A stretch of 6,595 bases of DNA from a bacterium (GCA_027040785.1 JALULG010000206.1:1-6595); one strand, 5' to 3'. Numbered from the stretch's first letter, positions 1-5,245 are shown. Numbers and translations: made by a program. The notes: generated from the sequence alone by a model not told the origin.

Positions 1-206
1 ATTTTTAAAAAATTATAATTATCGTTTTGCTTATACTTGGCTTGAATCTTAAAATCTTTTATAACAATTTTCTTTTCTTGAAAAAAAACATCACCCAAAG
101 ACCACCAAAAAAAGCAGAAAAAAAGAAAAACAAAAAAACCTTTGGCAAAAAAAAGCCAAAAGGATTTTTTTGTTAAAGTTTTTAAAAAAACTTTAAAGGA
201 AATCAT
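1..206 (-). CDS. Partial ORF, putative N-terminal membrane-anchored protein (runs off left edge)
   Basis: An open frame starts with ATG at 206-204, 6 nt after the pnp stop, and stays open for 68 codons to the window edge. The predicted N-terminus begins MISFKVFLKT. It has a basic start (K5, K9, K13, K14) and then a very hydrophobic, Phe-rich stretch at about residues 15-40 (FWLFFAKGFFVFLFFCFFWW), which looks like a membrane anchor or uncleaved signal. A soluble Lys/Asn-rich segment follows (QEKKIVIKDFKIQAKYKQ). I do not recognise the family. The tight spacing and same strand suggest co-transcription with pnp. There is no Shine-Dalgarno sequence, but most genes here lack one. A terminator-like hairpin lies inside the first 25 codons, so the start could be wrong or the ORF spurious. 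The codons after the hydrophobic stretch look like genuine coding sequence. The other two frames close quickly. Confidence 0.5.
   Translation of the reverse strand, partial: MISFKVFLKTLTKKSFWLFFAKGFFVFLFFCFFWWSLGDVFFQEKKIVIKDFKIQAKYKQNDNYNFLK
132..171 (-). terminator. Rho-independent terminator-like hairpin after pnp, possibly bidirectional
   Basis: CCTTTGGC (139-146) pairs with GCCAAAAGG (155-163), with one bulged A and an 8-nt loop. On the minus strand the stem is followed by seven T (complement of A 132-138). On the plus strand it is followed by T 165-171, so it could act in both directions. It lies 50-75 nt past the pnp stop, where an operon terminator is expected. It also falls inside the early codons of the candidate ORF that continues to the left edge. 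It therefore either ends the operon or acts as a leaky attenuator. Confidence 0.5.
173..196. repeat. AT-rich 11-bp inverted repeat downstream of pnp
   Basis: TTAAAGTTTTT (173-183) is a perfect inverted copy of AAAAACTTTAA (186-196), with a 2-nt centre. It lies between the pnp stop and the terminator-like hairpin. It is weak, with only one G-C pair per arm, and may be a chance product of AT-rich sequence. Confidence 0.3.
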
Positions 207-212
207 AAATAA

Positions 213-2366
213 TTATTTATGAAAATTATTGTTTTTGTTTTCTTTTTTAGGTCTTGGTTGTGTAGCTTTTAACGATAAATTAATTCTGCCCATTTTATCT
301 ATTTCAATAACTTTTACCGGAATAATATCTCCCACTTTTACCACGTCCTCAACCTTATTGGTATGATTATAAGATAACTCGGAAATATGAACCATTCCTT
401 CTTGATTTGGTAAAATTTCCACAAAAGCGCCAAAATTCAATATTCGCGTCACTTTTCCCTGAAAAACTTCCCCAACAACTACGTCATGAGTAATTTCTTT
501 AACCCATTTAACCGCTTTATCCAATGCCTCCGGACTGGCAGAAGCGATAAAAACCGTTCCATCATCTTCAATATCAATTGTTACGCCGGTTTCGGAAATA
601 ATCTCATTTATCATTTTTCCGCCCGGACCGATAACATCTCTAATCTTATTCGGATTAATTTTGAAACTAATTACTCTTGGAGCATACGGAGACAATTCTT
701 TTCTTGGTTCTTTAATAACTTTATTCATTACTTCTAAAATTTGCAATCTGGCCTCTTTTGCTCTATTTAAAGTTTCTTTAACAATCTCTGAATTTAAACC
801 CAAAGTTTTTGTGTCCAATTGAATGGCCGTAATTCCATCTTTTGTTCCGGCCACTTTAAAATCCATTCCACCGTCACCATCTTCCATATCTTGTAAATCA
901 GTTAAAACTTTCCATTTACTCATATCTTTATTGGAAGCCAAACCCATAGCAATACCGGCAACCGCTTTTTTAATGGGTACCCCGGCATCCATCAAAGACA
1001 GACTGGAACCGCAAACCGCCCCCATAGAACTTGAACCGTTTGAAGACAAAACTTCACTAACAACTCTGATGGTATAAGGAAATTCTTCTTTGTCCGGCAG
1101 AACAGGCAACAATGCTTTTTCCGCTAAAGCGCCATGCCCGATATCTCTCCGGCTTGGACCTCTCATAAAACCGGTTTCACCAACGGAAAAAGGAGGAAAA
1201 TTATAATGATGCATATATCTTTTTATCCCTTCTTCGTCCATTCCGTCCAAATGTTGTTCTTCTCCGGGGGCGCCCAAAGTGACAACCGACAAAACTTGAG
1301 TTTGTCCTCTATTAAATAAACCTGAACCATGCGTTCTCGGTAAAATGGAAACATAAGAAGACAATTCTCTTATTTCGTTTAATTTTCGCCCATCAACCCG
1401 TTGTTCTCTTTCCAATATTCCTTCAGTAACCGCTTTATCAATGTATTTATCTGTTTTCTTTAAAAGTTTTTTGACATCTTCCGCTTCAATGCCATTTTCC
1501 AACAAAAAATTTTCAGTTGCCTCTTTTAAATTTTCCACTTGCTGTTTACGTTTATTTTTTGTTTCCAAACTTGTATCAAATAAATATTTTTCAATATTTT
1601 CCGCTAAAAATTTTTCCATTAAAATTAAAGATTCGTCTTTCTCTTCTTCAAGTTCTTCAATAAGCACTTTTTCTTTTTGAGGCAATTCCTTTTTAACTTC
1701 TTCCATAAACCTCAAAACAGAAGCTATTTGTTGTTTGGCAAATTCCATCGCTTCAAACATATCGTCTTCATTCACTTCTTTTGCTCCCGCTTCCAACATA
1801 ATGATTTTTTCATCAGTACCGGCCACAATCAAATCCAAGTCCCCCTCATCTCTTTCTTCGTAAGTCGGATTAACAATCAATTCACCGTTAACTCTTCCGA
1901 TTCTAACTCCACTAATCGGACCCTGCCAATCCAAAGGAGAAAGATACAAAGCAAAAGTGGCGGCCACCAAAGAAACTATCGCCGGAACATTTTCCTGATC
2001 AGAAGATAATATACTTAAAACAACTTGAATTTCATTTCGATCTTTTTCATTAAAAAGCGGTCTGATGGCTCGATCAATCATACGAGCGTTTAAAATCGCT
2101 TCATCGGTGGGACGGCCTTCTCTTTTAATAAAACGAGATCCTTTTATTTTTCCAACGGCATAAAGTTTTTCTTCATAATCAACCATTAAAGGAAAATAAT
2201 CAATATCCTCTCTTTTTTGCTTTGAACGAACAACCGTTGCCAAAACAACCGTATCTCCGTACTGAACGGTTAAAGAGCTGGTGGCCTGATTGGCCAAAAA
2301 ACCTTTTTGAATTTTTAACTTACGACCGGCCCATTCAATTTCTTTTGAATAAACATTATTTGTCAT
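213..2366 (-). CDS. pnp: Polyribonucleotide nucleotidyltransferase (PNPase)
   Basis: PNPase degrades RNA 3' to 5' using phosphate and releases nucleoside diphosphates; it can also add tails. It works as a cytoplasmic trimer and often associates with the degradosome. The full family layout is visible in about 717 residues: first RNase PH core (about 5-225), helical linker (about 226-320), second RNase PH core (about 325-550), KH domain (about 560-622, loop GPGG at 580-583) and S1 domain (about 630-700), then a short Lys/Asn tail. The catalytic segment GGMDFKVAG is present. D496, D502 and K504 correspond to E. coli D486, D492 and K494. I prefer the ATG at 2366 (MTNNVYSKEI). An in-frame TTG at 2384 would add six residues (MKKRKN-like) but lies in the arm of the upstream palindrome. 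There is no clear Shine-Dalgarno, only AAAGAAAAAAT before the ATG. The gene ends the conserved operon, downstream of rpsO as in E. coli. Confidence 0.97.
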   Translation of the reverse strand: MTNNVYSKEIEWAGRKLKIQKGFLANQATSSLTVQYGDTVVLATVVRSKQKREDIDYFPLMVDYEEKLYAVGKIKGSRFIKREGRPTDEAILNARMIDRAIRPLFNEKDRNEIQVVLSILSSDQENVPAIVSLVAATFALYLSPLDWQGPISGVRIGRVNGELIVNPTYEERDEGDLDLIVAGTDEKIIMLEAGAKEVNEDDMFEAMEFAKQQIASVLRFMEEVKKELPQKEKVLIEELEEEKDESLILMEKFLAENIEKYLFDTSLETKNKRKQQVENLKEATENFLLENGIEAEDVKKLLKKTDKYIDKAVTEGILEREQRVDGRKLNEIRELSSYVSILPRTHGSGLFNRGQTQVLSVVTLGAPGEEQHLDGMDEEGIKRYMHHYNFPPFSVGETGFMRGPSRRDIGHGALAEKALLPVLPDKEEFPYTIRVVSEVLSSNGSSSMGAVCGSSLSLMDAGVPIKKAVAGIAMGLASNKDMSKWKVLTDLQDMEDGDGGMDFKVAGTKDGITAIQLDTKTLGLNSEIVKETLNRAKEARLQILEVMNKVIKEPRKELSPYAPRVISFKINPNKIRDVIGPGGKMINEIISETGVTIDIEDDGTVFIASASPEALDKAVKWVKEITHDVVVGEVFQGKVTRILNFGAFVEILPNQEGMVHISELSYNHTNKVEDVVKVGDIIPVKVIEIDKMGRINLSLKATQPRPKKENKNNNFHK

Positions 2367-2380
2367 ATTTTTTCTTTTTT

Positions 2381-2635
2381 TCAACCGATAAACAACTCTC
2401 CGAATTTATTTTTTATTCATTATTTTTAACAGAACTGTCGCCAATCCCCGTTTTTGATGAATTTTTTTAAATTTCAGCCGAGACGCCGTTGAAAAAATTT
2501 TATCAATATGGCGTATTGATAAAATTTTTTCAACAAGTCGCAGGCGAAATTTGAGAAAATTGGCAAAATCGAAATTTGGCGACAGTTCCTTAATGAACAA
2601 AAAATAAGTTCAGAGTTTTCTTATTTATCGGTTGA
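2381..2635 (-). repeat. Long imperfect palindrome (about 255 bp) in the rpsO-pnp gap, pnp leader
   Basis: The two halves of this segment are imperfect reverse complements along almost their whole length. The outermost arms share TCAACCGATAAA (2381-2392 and its complement ending at 2635), followed by matching TTATTTTTT-TTCATT blocks. Next comes a 13-bp exact repeat, GAACTGTCGCCAA (2432-2444) and TTGGCGACAGTTC (2576-2588). Inner blocks around AAATTTC and GCC follow. The centre is a perfect 21-bp stem (2488-2508 with 2514-2534) around the 5-nt loop TGGCG. Transcribed on the minus strand it would form a long double-stranded RNA-like hairpin whose base is 14 nt upstream of the pnp ATG. E. coli pnp is regulated by a leader hairpin cut by RNase III and then attacked by PNPase, so a similar role is plausible here but not shown. 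Most of the 326-nt rpsO-pnp gap is this structure. Confidence 0.85.
2432..2588. mobile_element. Candidate MITE/REP-like element, 157 bp, TIR GAACTGTCGCCAA
   Basis: The element is bounded by 13-bp perfect terminal inverted repeats (2432-2444 and 2576-2588). The same core, ACTGTCGCCAA, bounds a shorter element at 4396-4446 between nusG and rplK. The copies also share subterminal sequence in the same orientation: CCCG just inside the left end, and AAATTT before GGCGACAGT then CC after it at the right end. The interiors differ in length and sequence. It encodes no transposase, so if mobile it would be non-autonomous. No clear target-site duplication is visible. It could instead be a dispersed regulatory hairpin. 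Confidence 0.5.
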
Positions 2636-2651
2636 ATGTTATTAAATTCAA
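2624..2651 (-). promoter_or_regulatory. Weak candidate internal promoter for pnp
   Basis: On the minus strand TTGAAT (complement of 2646-2651) is followed after 16 nt by GATAAA (complement of 2624-2629). Each box matches its consensus at about 4 of 6 positions. E. coli has a separate pnp promoter between rpsO and pnp, which makes the position reasonable. In sequence this AT-rich, such a match is expected often by chance. Confidence 0.2.
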
Positions 2652-2677
2652 GAGGCGCGAAACAATCGCACCTCTTG
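2649..2677 (-). terminator. Stem-loop just after rpsO, possible attenuator or 3'-end hairpin
   Basis: CAAGAGGCGCG (2649-2659) faces CGCACCTCTTG (2667-2677) across a 7-nt loop, 15 nt past the rpsO stop. In plus-strand RNA there is one C-A mismatch. In minus-strand RNA the same position becomes a U-G wobble, so the stem is an uninterrupted 11 bp only in the rpsO transcript. The following bases (AATTTAAT) are not a strong U tract, so full termination is doubtful. E. coli has an attenuating terminator at this place between rpsO and pnp. The hairpin could also protect the rpsO 3' end from exonucleases. Confidence 0.55.
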
Positions 2678-2692
2678 TTTATTTTAAATTAT

Positions 2693-3055
2693 TTATTTCT
2701 CGTTTAATTCCAATGCTTCTTCGGCTTCGCTTTCCGCTTGTAATTTTTCTATTTCTTTTTGCCTTTTCTTTTCCTCTTCCAATTGTTTAGCCACTTTTAA
2801 CCCCAAAGCTTTGGCCAATTTCAATAAACTTTCCGGATTTTCTTTTTTAAGATATTTAATTAATTTTTTTCTTTGAGAAATTTTTTTCAACAAACCTCTA
2901 CGAGAAGAAAAATCATGATAATGTTTCTTTAAATGTTTGGCTAATTCTTCAATTTCTTTTGTTAAAATAGCGATTTGCACTTCCGAAGACCCGGTGTCGT
3001 CTTTATGAATTTGAAATTTTTTAATAATTTTTTCTTTTTGTTTATTTGTTAACAT
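2693..3055 (-). CDS. rpsO: 30S ribosomal protein S15, with C-terminal extension
   Basis: S15 binds 16S rRNA helices 20-22 early in assembly of the small-subunit platform. The protein is 120 residues from the ATG at 3055. Family hallmarks are DDTGSSEVQIAILTKEI near residues 19-35, HYHDFSSRRGLLKKISQRKKLIKYL near 45-70, then a conserved C-terminal helix. Typical S15 is about 89 residues. The extra tail of about 30 (QLEEEKKRQKEIEKLQAESE and onward) is Glu/Lys-rich and probably helical. A frame extension to a TTG at 3070 exists, but the ATG at 3055 fits the family N-terminus. It also has the only convincing Shine-Dalgarno-like sequence in the operon, GGTGG at 3068-3064, 8 nt upstream. It lies downstream of rplA and upstream of pnp, and a hairpin sits directly before its ribosome-binding site. 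Confidence 0.96.
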   Translation of the reverse strand: MLTNKQKEKIIKKFQIHKDDTGSSEVQIAILTKEIEELAKHLKKHYHDFSSRRGLLKKISQRKKLIKYLKKENPESLLKLAKALGLKVAKQLEEEKKRQKEIEKLQAESEAEEALELNEK

Positions 3056-3063
3056 AATAGTGT

Positions 3064-3068
3064 CCACC
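3064..3068 (-). promoter_or_regulatory. rpsO ribosome-binding site GGTGG
   Basis: GGTGG lies 8 nt before the rpsO ATG at 3055 and favours that start over the TTG at 3070, which would lie upstream of it. The site begins one base after the upstream stem-loop, so folding of that hairpin or protein binding to it could affect ribosome access. Confidence 0.6.
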
Positions 3069-3069
3069 A

Positions 3070-3102
3070 ATTATTCAGTAAATTTTCATTATACCGAATA
3101 AT
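3070..3102 (-). promoter_or_regulatory. Stem-loop immediately upstream of the rpsO ribosome-binding site, candidate S15 operator
   Basis: In the minus-strand RNA, AUUAUUCGGUA pairs with UACUGAAUAAU around an 11-nt loop, giving 11 continuous pairs including one G-U. In the plus strand the same position is an A-C mismatch, so the fold is specific to the rpsO transcript. The G-U pair is directly followed by a G-C pair (5'-GG-3' opposite 5'-CU-3'), the same step that S15 recognises in 16S rRNA helix 22 and in several known rpsO leaders. The segment also contains a perfect TATAAT (complement of 3088-3093), so it could instead hold a -10 box, though no good -35 is present. The operator role is inference. 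Confidence 0.45.
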
Positions 3103-3120
3103 CGTATTATTACTTATTAT

Positions 3121-3810
3121 TTATTTATTAAATTCCGTCTTCACGGACGGCCCCATTGAAGGAGAAAGATAAATGGCTTTTAAATAAGTTCCTTTTGCTC
3201 CGGCCGGTTTAGCTTTTAAAACGGTTTCTAAAAAAGCCTTAAAATTTTCAATTATTTTTTTGTCATCCCAAGAAACTTTGGCGATTGTTTGATGCAAATT
3301 TGCCGTATCATCATTTTTAAAAGAAATCTTTCCTTTTTTCAATTCACCGATTGTTTTTTTCAAATCAGTGGTGATGGTTTCGTTTTTAGGTGACGGCATC
3401 AAACCTTTTGGACCCAATATTTTAGCTATCGGAGCCAATACTTTCATCATAGTCGGGGTAGCAACGGCAATGTCAAAATTCACTTTTTTAGTCTTTTTAA
3501 TTTCATCAACCAATTCTTTCCCCCCAACTATATCCGCGCCGGCTTCTTTGGCCTCTTTTTCCTTCGCCTCATCTTCAACAAAAGCGATAATCTTTTTTGC
3601 TCCGCCAATTCCGTGCGGTAAAATAACGGTTCCTCTAACCAATTGATCGCCTTTTTTCGGATCAATTCCCAAACGCAAATGCAGATCAATTGAAGCGTCA
3701 AATTTGGCAAAAGAAACTTCTTTTACCAGCTTAACGGCCTCTTCAATCGGATAAACTTTATTCTTTTCAATCTTTTTTAAAGCTTCTTGGTACTTTTTAC
3801 TTCTTTTCAT
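3121..3810 (-). CDS. rplA: 50S ribosomal protein L1
   Basis: L1 forms the mobile L1 stalk on 23S rRNA helices 76-78, helps release deacylated tRNA from the E site, and in many bacteria represses its own operon. The protein is about 229 residues, close to the usual 230-235. Recognisable segments include the N-terminal KRSKKYQEALKKI, LGIDPKKGDQLVRGTVILPHG near residues 48-68, the IVGGKELVDEIKK region, ILGPKGLMPSPKNETIT near 130-147, and C-terminal KAKPAGAKGTYLKAIYLS. I chose the ATG at 3810. The frame extends to a TTG at 3837, but that would add a non-conserved MNNYKFIIF-like leader. No Shine-Dalgarno is visible. It follows rplK after 108 nt, the usual partner order. Downstream the expected rplJ-rplL are replaced by rpsO-pnp. 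Confidence 0.96.
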   Translation of the reverse strand: MKRSKKYQEALKKIEKNKVYPIEEAVKLVKEVSFAKFDASIDLHLRLGIDPKKGDQLVRGTVILPHGIGGAKKIIAFVEDEAKEKEAKEAGADIVGGKELVDEIKKTKKVNFDIAVATPTMMKVLAPIAKILGPKGLMPSPKNETITTDLKKTIGELKKGKISFKNDDTANLHQTIAKVSWDDKKIIENFKAFLETVLKAKPAGAKGTYLKAIYLSPSMGPSVKTEFNK

Positions 3811-3844
3811 AAAAATGATAAATTTATAATTATTCAAAAAATCA

Positions 3845-3893
3845 ATCGTTAATTTTTCAAATAATATAAATTTATTTTTGTGGTATTAACGAT
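3845..3893 (-). repeat. Inverted repeat / stem-loop in the rplK-rplA gap
   Basis: ATCGTTAAT (3845-3853) is a perfect 9-bp inverted copy of ATTAACGAT (3885-3893). Inside, after four unpaired bases on each side, CAAATAA (3858-3864) can pair with TTATTTTTG (3872-3880) with a small bulge. In the rplK-rplA transcript this gives a roughly 49-nt two-part hairpin. It is followed by TGATTTTTTG, a short U-rich run. It may be a weak attenuator or processing site between the two genes. The sequence does not show function directly. Confidence 0.45.
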
Positions 3894-3918
3894 ACAATCT
3901 CCCACTTAAACAAATTAA

Positions 3919-4344
3919 TTAATCAATTACTTCTACGCCCATTTGACGAGCGGTTCCGGCAATAATTTTCATTGCCGCTTCAATATCGTTGGCGTTTAAG
4001 TCCGGCATTTTCTTTTCAGCGATTTCTTTTAATTGAGCTTTGGTAATTTTTCCGACTTTTTCAGTTAACGGTTTTCCGGATCCTTTTTTAAGGCCAATCG
4101 CTTTTTTAATCAATTCCGAAGCCGGAGAAACCTTTAGGACAAAATCATAAGTTCTGTCTTCGTAAACCGAAATTTCGCAAGGAACAACTTCTCCGCCTCT
4201 ATCTTGAGTGGCGGCGTTAAATTTTTGACAAAATTCAGCAATATTTAAACCATGTTGTCCCAAAGCCGGACCAACCGGAGGAGATGGATTTGCTTGCCCT
4301 GCCGGAATTTGCAACTTAATAATTGTTTTTACTTTTTTAGCCAT
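3919..4344 (-). CDS. rplK: 50S ribosomal protein L11
   Basis: L11 binds the GTPase-associated region of 23S rRNA together with L10/L12 and affects EF-G and release-factor action and stringent-response signalling. At 141 residues it matches the usual length. The N-terminal domain carries the proline-rich signature IPAGQANPSPPVGPALGQHG near residues 13-32 and continues GLNIAEFCQKFNAAT. The C-terminal rRNA-binding domain includes SPASELIKKAIGLKKGSGKP and ends with KIIAGTARQMGVEVID. The start is the ATG at 4344 (MAKKVKTIIKLQ). There is no Shine-Dalgarno; the upstream sequence is AATTTAGATAAAATAAT. It lies between nusG and rplA, the usual order. A hairpin element fills most of the 130-nt gap upstream, where an L1-binding leader would be found in E. 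coli. Confidence 0.97.
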   Translation of the reverse strand: MAKKVKTIIKLQIPAGQANPSPPVGPALGQHGLNIAEFCQKFNAATQDRGGEVVPCEISVYEDRTYDFVLKVSPASELIKKAIGLKKGSGKPLTEKVGKITKAQLKEIAEKKMPDLNANDIEAAMKIIAGTARQMGVEVID

Positions 4345-4373
4345 ATTATTTTATTTATCTAAATTTAATTCAA

Positions 4374-4472
4374 TTTTTAAACAATCCTTTGTTAAGACTG
4401 TCGCCAAAACCCGCCTGAAAATAATCTGCAAATTTTGGCGACAGTCCCAAGGATTAGAAGCGTGTTTAAAAA
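4374..4472 (-). repeat. Imperfect palindrome filling the nusG-rplK gap
   Basis: The segment starts 2 nt after the nusG stop and ends 29 nt before rplK. The outer arms TTTTTAAACA (4374-4383) and TGTTTAAAAA (4463-4472) are perfect inverted copies. They are followed inward by ATCCTT (4384-4389) with AAGGAT (4449-4454), with an 8-nt bulge on one side. The innermost is a perfect 14-bp pair, GACTGTCGCCAAAA (4396-4409) and TTTTGGCGACAGTC (4433-4446). The loop is 23 nt. Transcription would place a stable hairpin between nusG and rplK. Confidence 0.8.
4396..4446. mobile_element. Short copy (51 bp) of the ACTGTCGCCAA inverted-repeat element
   Basis: Perfect 14-bp terminal inverted repeats GACTGTCGCCAAAA and TTTTGGCGACAGTC enclose 23 nt. 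The ends match those of the 157-bp element in the rpsO-pnp gap, including the subterminal CCCG on the left and AAATTT on the right, in the same orientation. It may be an internally deleted relative, or an independent REP-like hairpin. No coding capacity and no obvious target duplication is seen. Confidence 0.5.
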
Positions 4473-4474
4473 TT

Positions 4475-5017
4475 TTATATTTTCTTAACCTGTAATGAGT
4501 CTAATTCTACCGGAGTTTCTCGTCCAAACATAGAAACCAAGACCTTTATCTTACCCCTATTTTCATCTATTTCAAAAACTTTGCCTTCAAAACCTTTAAA
4601 AGGTCCGTCAATAATCTTTACCGGAGTATCAACTGCAAAATCTATTTTAAATTTCGGTTCTTCCACTCCCATTCTTTTTTGCAAGGCCTCTATTTCTTGT
4701 TGAGAAACCGGCACGGGAGTTGTTCCGGAGCCGATAAAACCGGTAACATTTGGCGTATTTCTGACTACATACCAAGATTCATCGGTAACAATCATTTCAA
4801 CCAAAACATAACCCGGAAAAATTTTTTCCGTTACCACTTTTCTTTTTCCGTTTTTAATTTTAATTTTTTTCTCGGTTGGGATCAAAATATTAAAAATTTT
4901 ATCTTCCATTCCCAAAGATTCAATACGTTGTCTTAAATTGTGCGCCACATTTTCCTCGTATCCAGAATAAGTATGAATTACATACCAACGTTTTCCTTGT
5001 GATATTTGTTTAGCCAT
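4475..5017 (-). CDS. nusG: Transcription termination/antitermination factor NusG
   Basis: NusG binds RNA polymerase across the cleft through its N-terminal domain. Its KOW domain contacts Rho or ribosomal protein S10, linking transcription to termination and translation. The protein is 180 residues, the usual size. The NGN domain spans about residues 8-118, with KRWYVIHTYSGYEENVAHNL at the start, IFPGYVLVEM near 66-75 and VRNTPNVTGFIG near 85-96. The KOW domain occupies about 129-180 (VKIIDGPFKGFEGKVFEID, then VLVSMFGRETPVELDSLQV). The start is the ATG at 5017 (MAKQISQGKRWYV), 15 nt after the secE stop. No Shine-Dalgarno is visible, so translation may be coupled to secE. Confidence 0.97.
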   Translation of the reverse strand: MAKQISQGKRWYVIHTYSGYEENVAHNLRQRIESLGMEDKIFNILIPTEKKIKIKNGKRKVVTEKIFPGYVLVEMIVTDESWYVVRNTPNVTGFIGSGTTPVPVSQQEIEALQKRMGVEEPKFKIDFAVDTPVKIIDGPFKGFEGKVFEIDENRGKIKVLVSMFGRETPVELDSLQVKKI

Positions 5018-5032
5018 AAAATTATGATTATA

Positions 5033-5245
5033 TTATTTGGCAAATGTTATAATTATTTTTTTAATCGCCGTTGAAAAAACAAAATCCAAAATCCCCAAAA
5101 ATATGGCCAAAAACAAACTTATCAAAATTACCGCTACGGTTAATTGAATGGTTTGTTCTTTGGTCGGCCAAGTAACTTTTTTCATTTCCGCATAAGAATC
5201 AACAATATACTGAACCAATTTATTGTTTTTTTTCGTTGTAGTCAT
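5033..5245 (-). CDS. secE: Preprotein translocase subunit SecE
   Basis: SecE is the small clamp subunit of the SecYEG channel in the cytoplasmic membrane and stabilises SecY. The protein is 70 residues, typical of the short one-helix SecE of many bacteria. It has the conserved amphipathic segment YAEMKKVTWPTKEQT near residues 18-32, followed by one hydrophobic membrane span of about 35-60 (LTVAVILISLFLAIFLGILDFVF) and a short basic tail. The start is the ATG at 5245 (MTTTKKNNKL). It is the first gene of the operon and pairs with nusG as in most bacteria. The frequent upstream neighbours rpmG and tRNA-Trp are not seen. Confidence 0.95.
   Translation of the reverse strand: MTTTKKNNKLVQYIVDSYAEMKKVTWPTKEQTIQLTVAVILISLFLAIFLGILDFVFSTAIKKIIITFAK

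Noticed and set aside
2367..2384. TTG start for pnp adding six residues
   Set aside because: The ATG at 2366 matches the family N-terminus better, and the TTG lies in the arm of the upstream hairpin.
486..2470. Several plus-strand ORFs of 60-110 codons opposite pnp
   Set aside because: They are antisense shadows of a fully conserved gene, with low-complexity Ser/Phe-rich translations.
2406..2600. 64-residue minus-strand ORF in the rpsO-pnp gap
   Set aside because: It lies entirely within the long palindrome and its frame follows from the repeat sequence. It has no ribosome-binding site and no recognisable protein pattern.
3088..3093. TATAAT as a separate rpsO promoter
   Set aside because: The box is perfect, but no acceptable -35 lies 15-19 nt upstream, and it falls inside the stem-loop. 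Kept only as an alternative explanation.
3368..3710. ORFs overlapping rplA on both strands
   Set aside because: They overlap the conserved L1 reading frame and resemble no protein.
2381..4472. CRISPR array
   Set aside because: The repeated sequences are inverted pairs, not regularly spaced direct repeats, and no cas genes are present.
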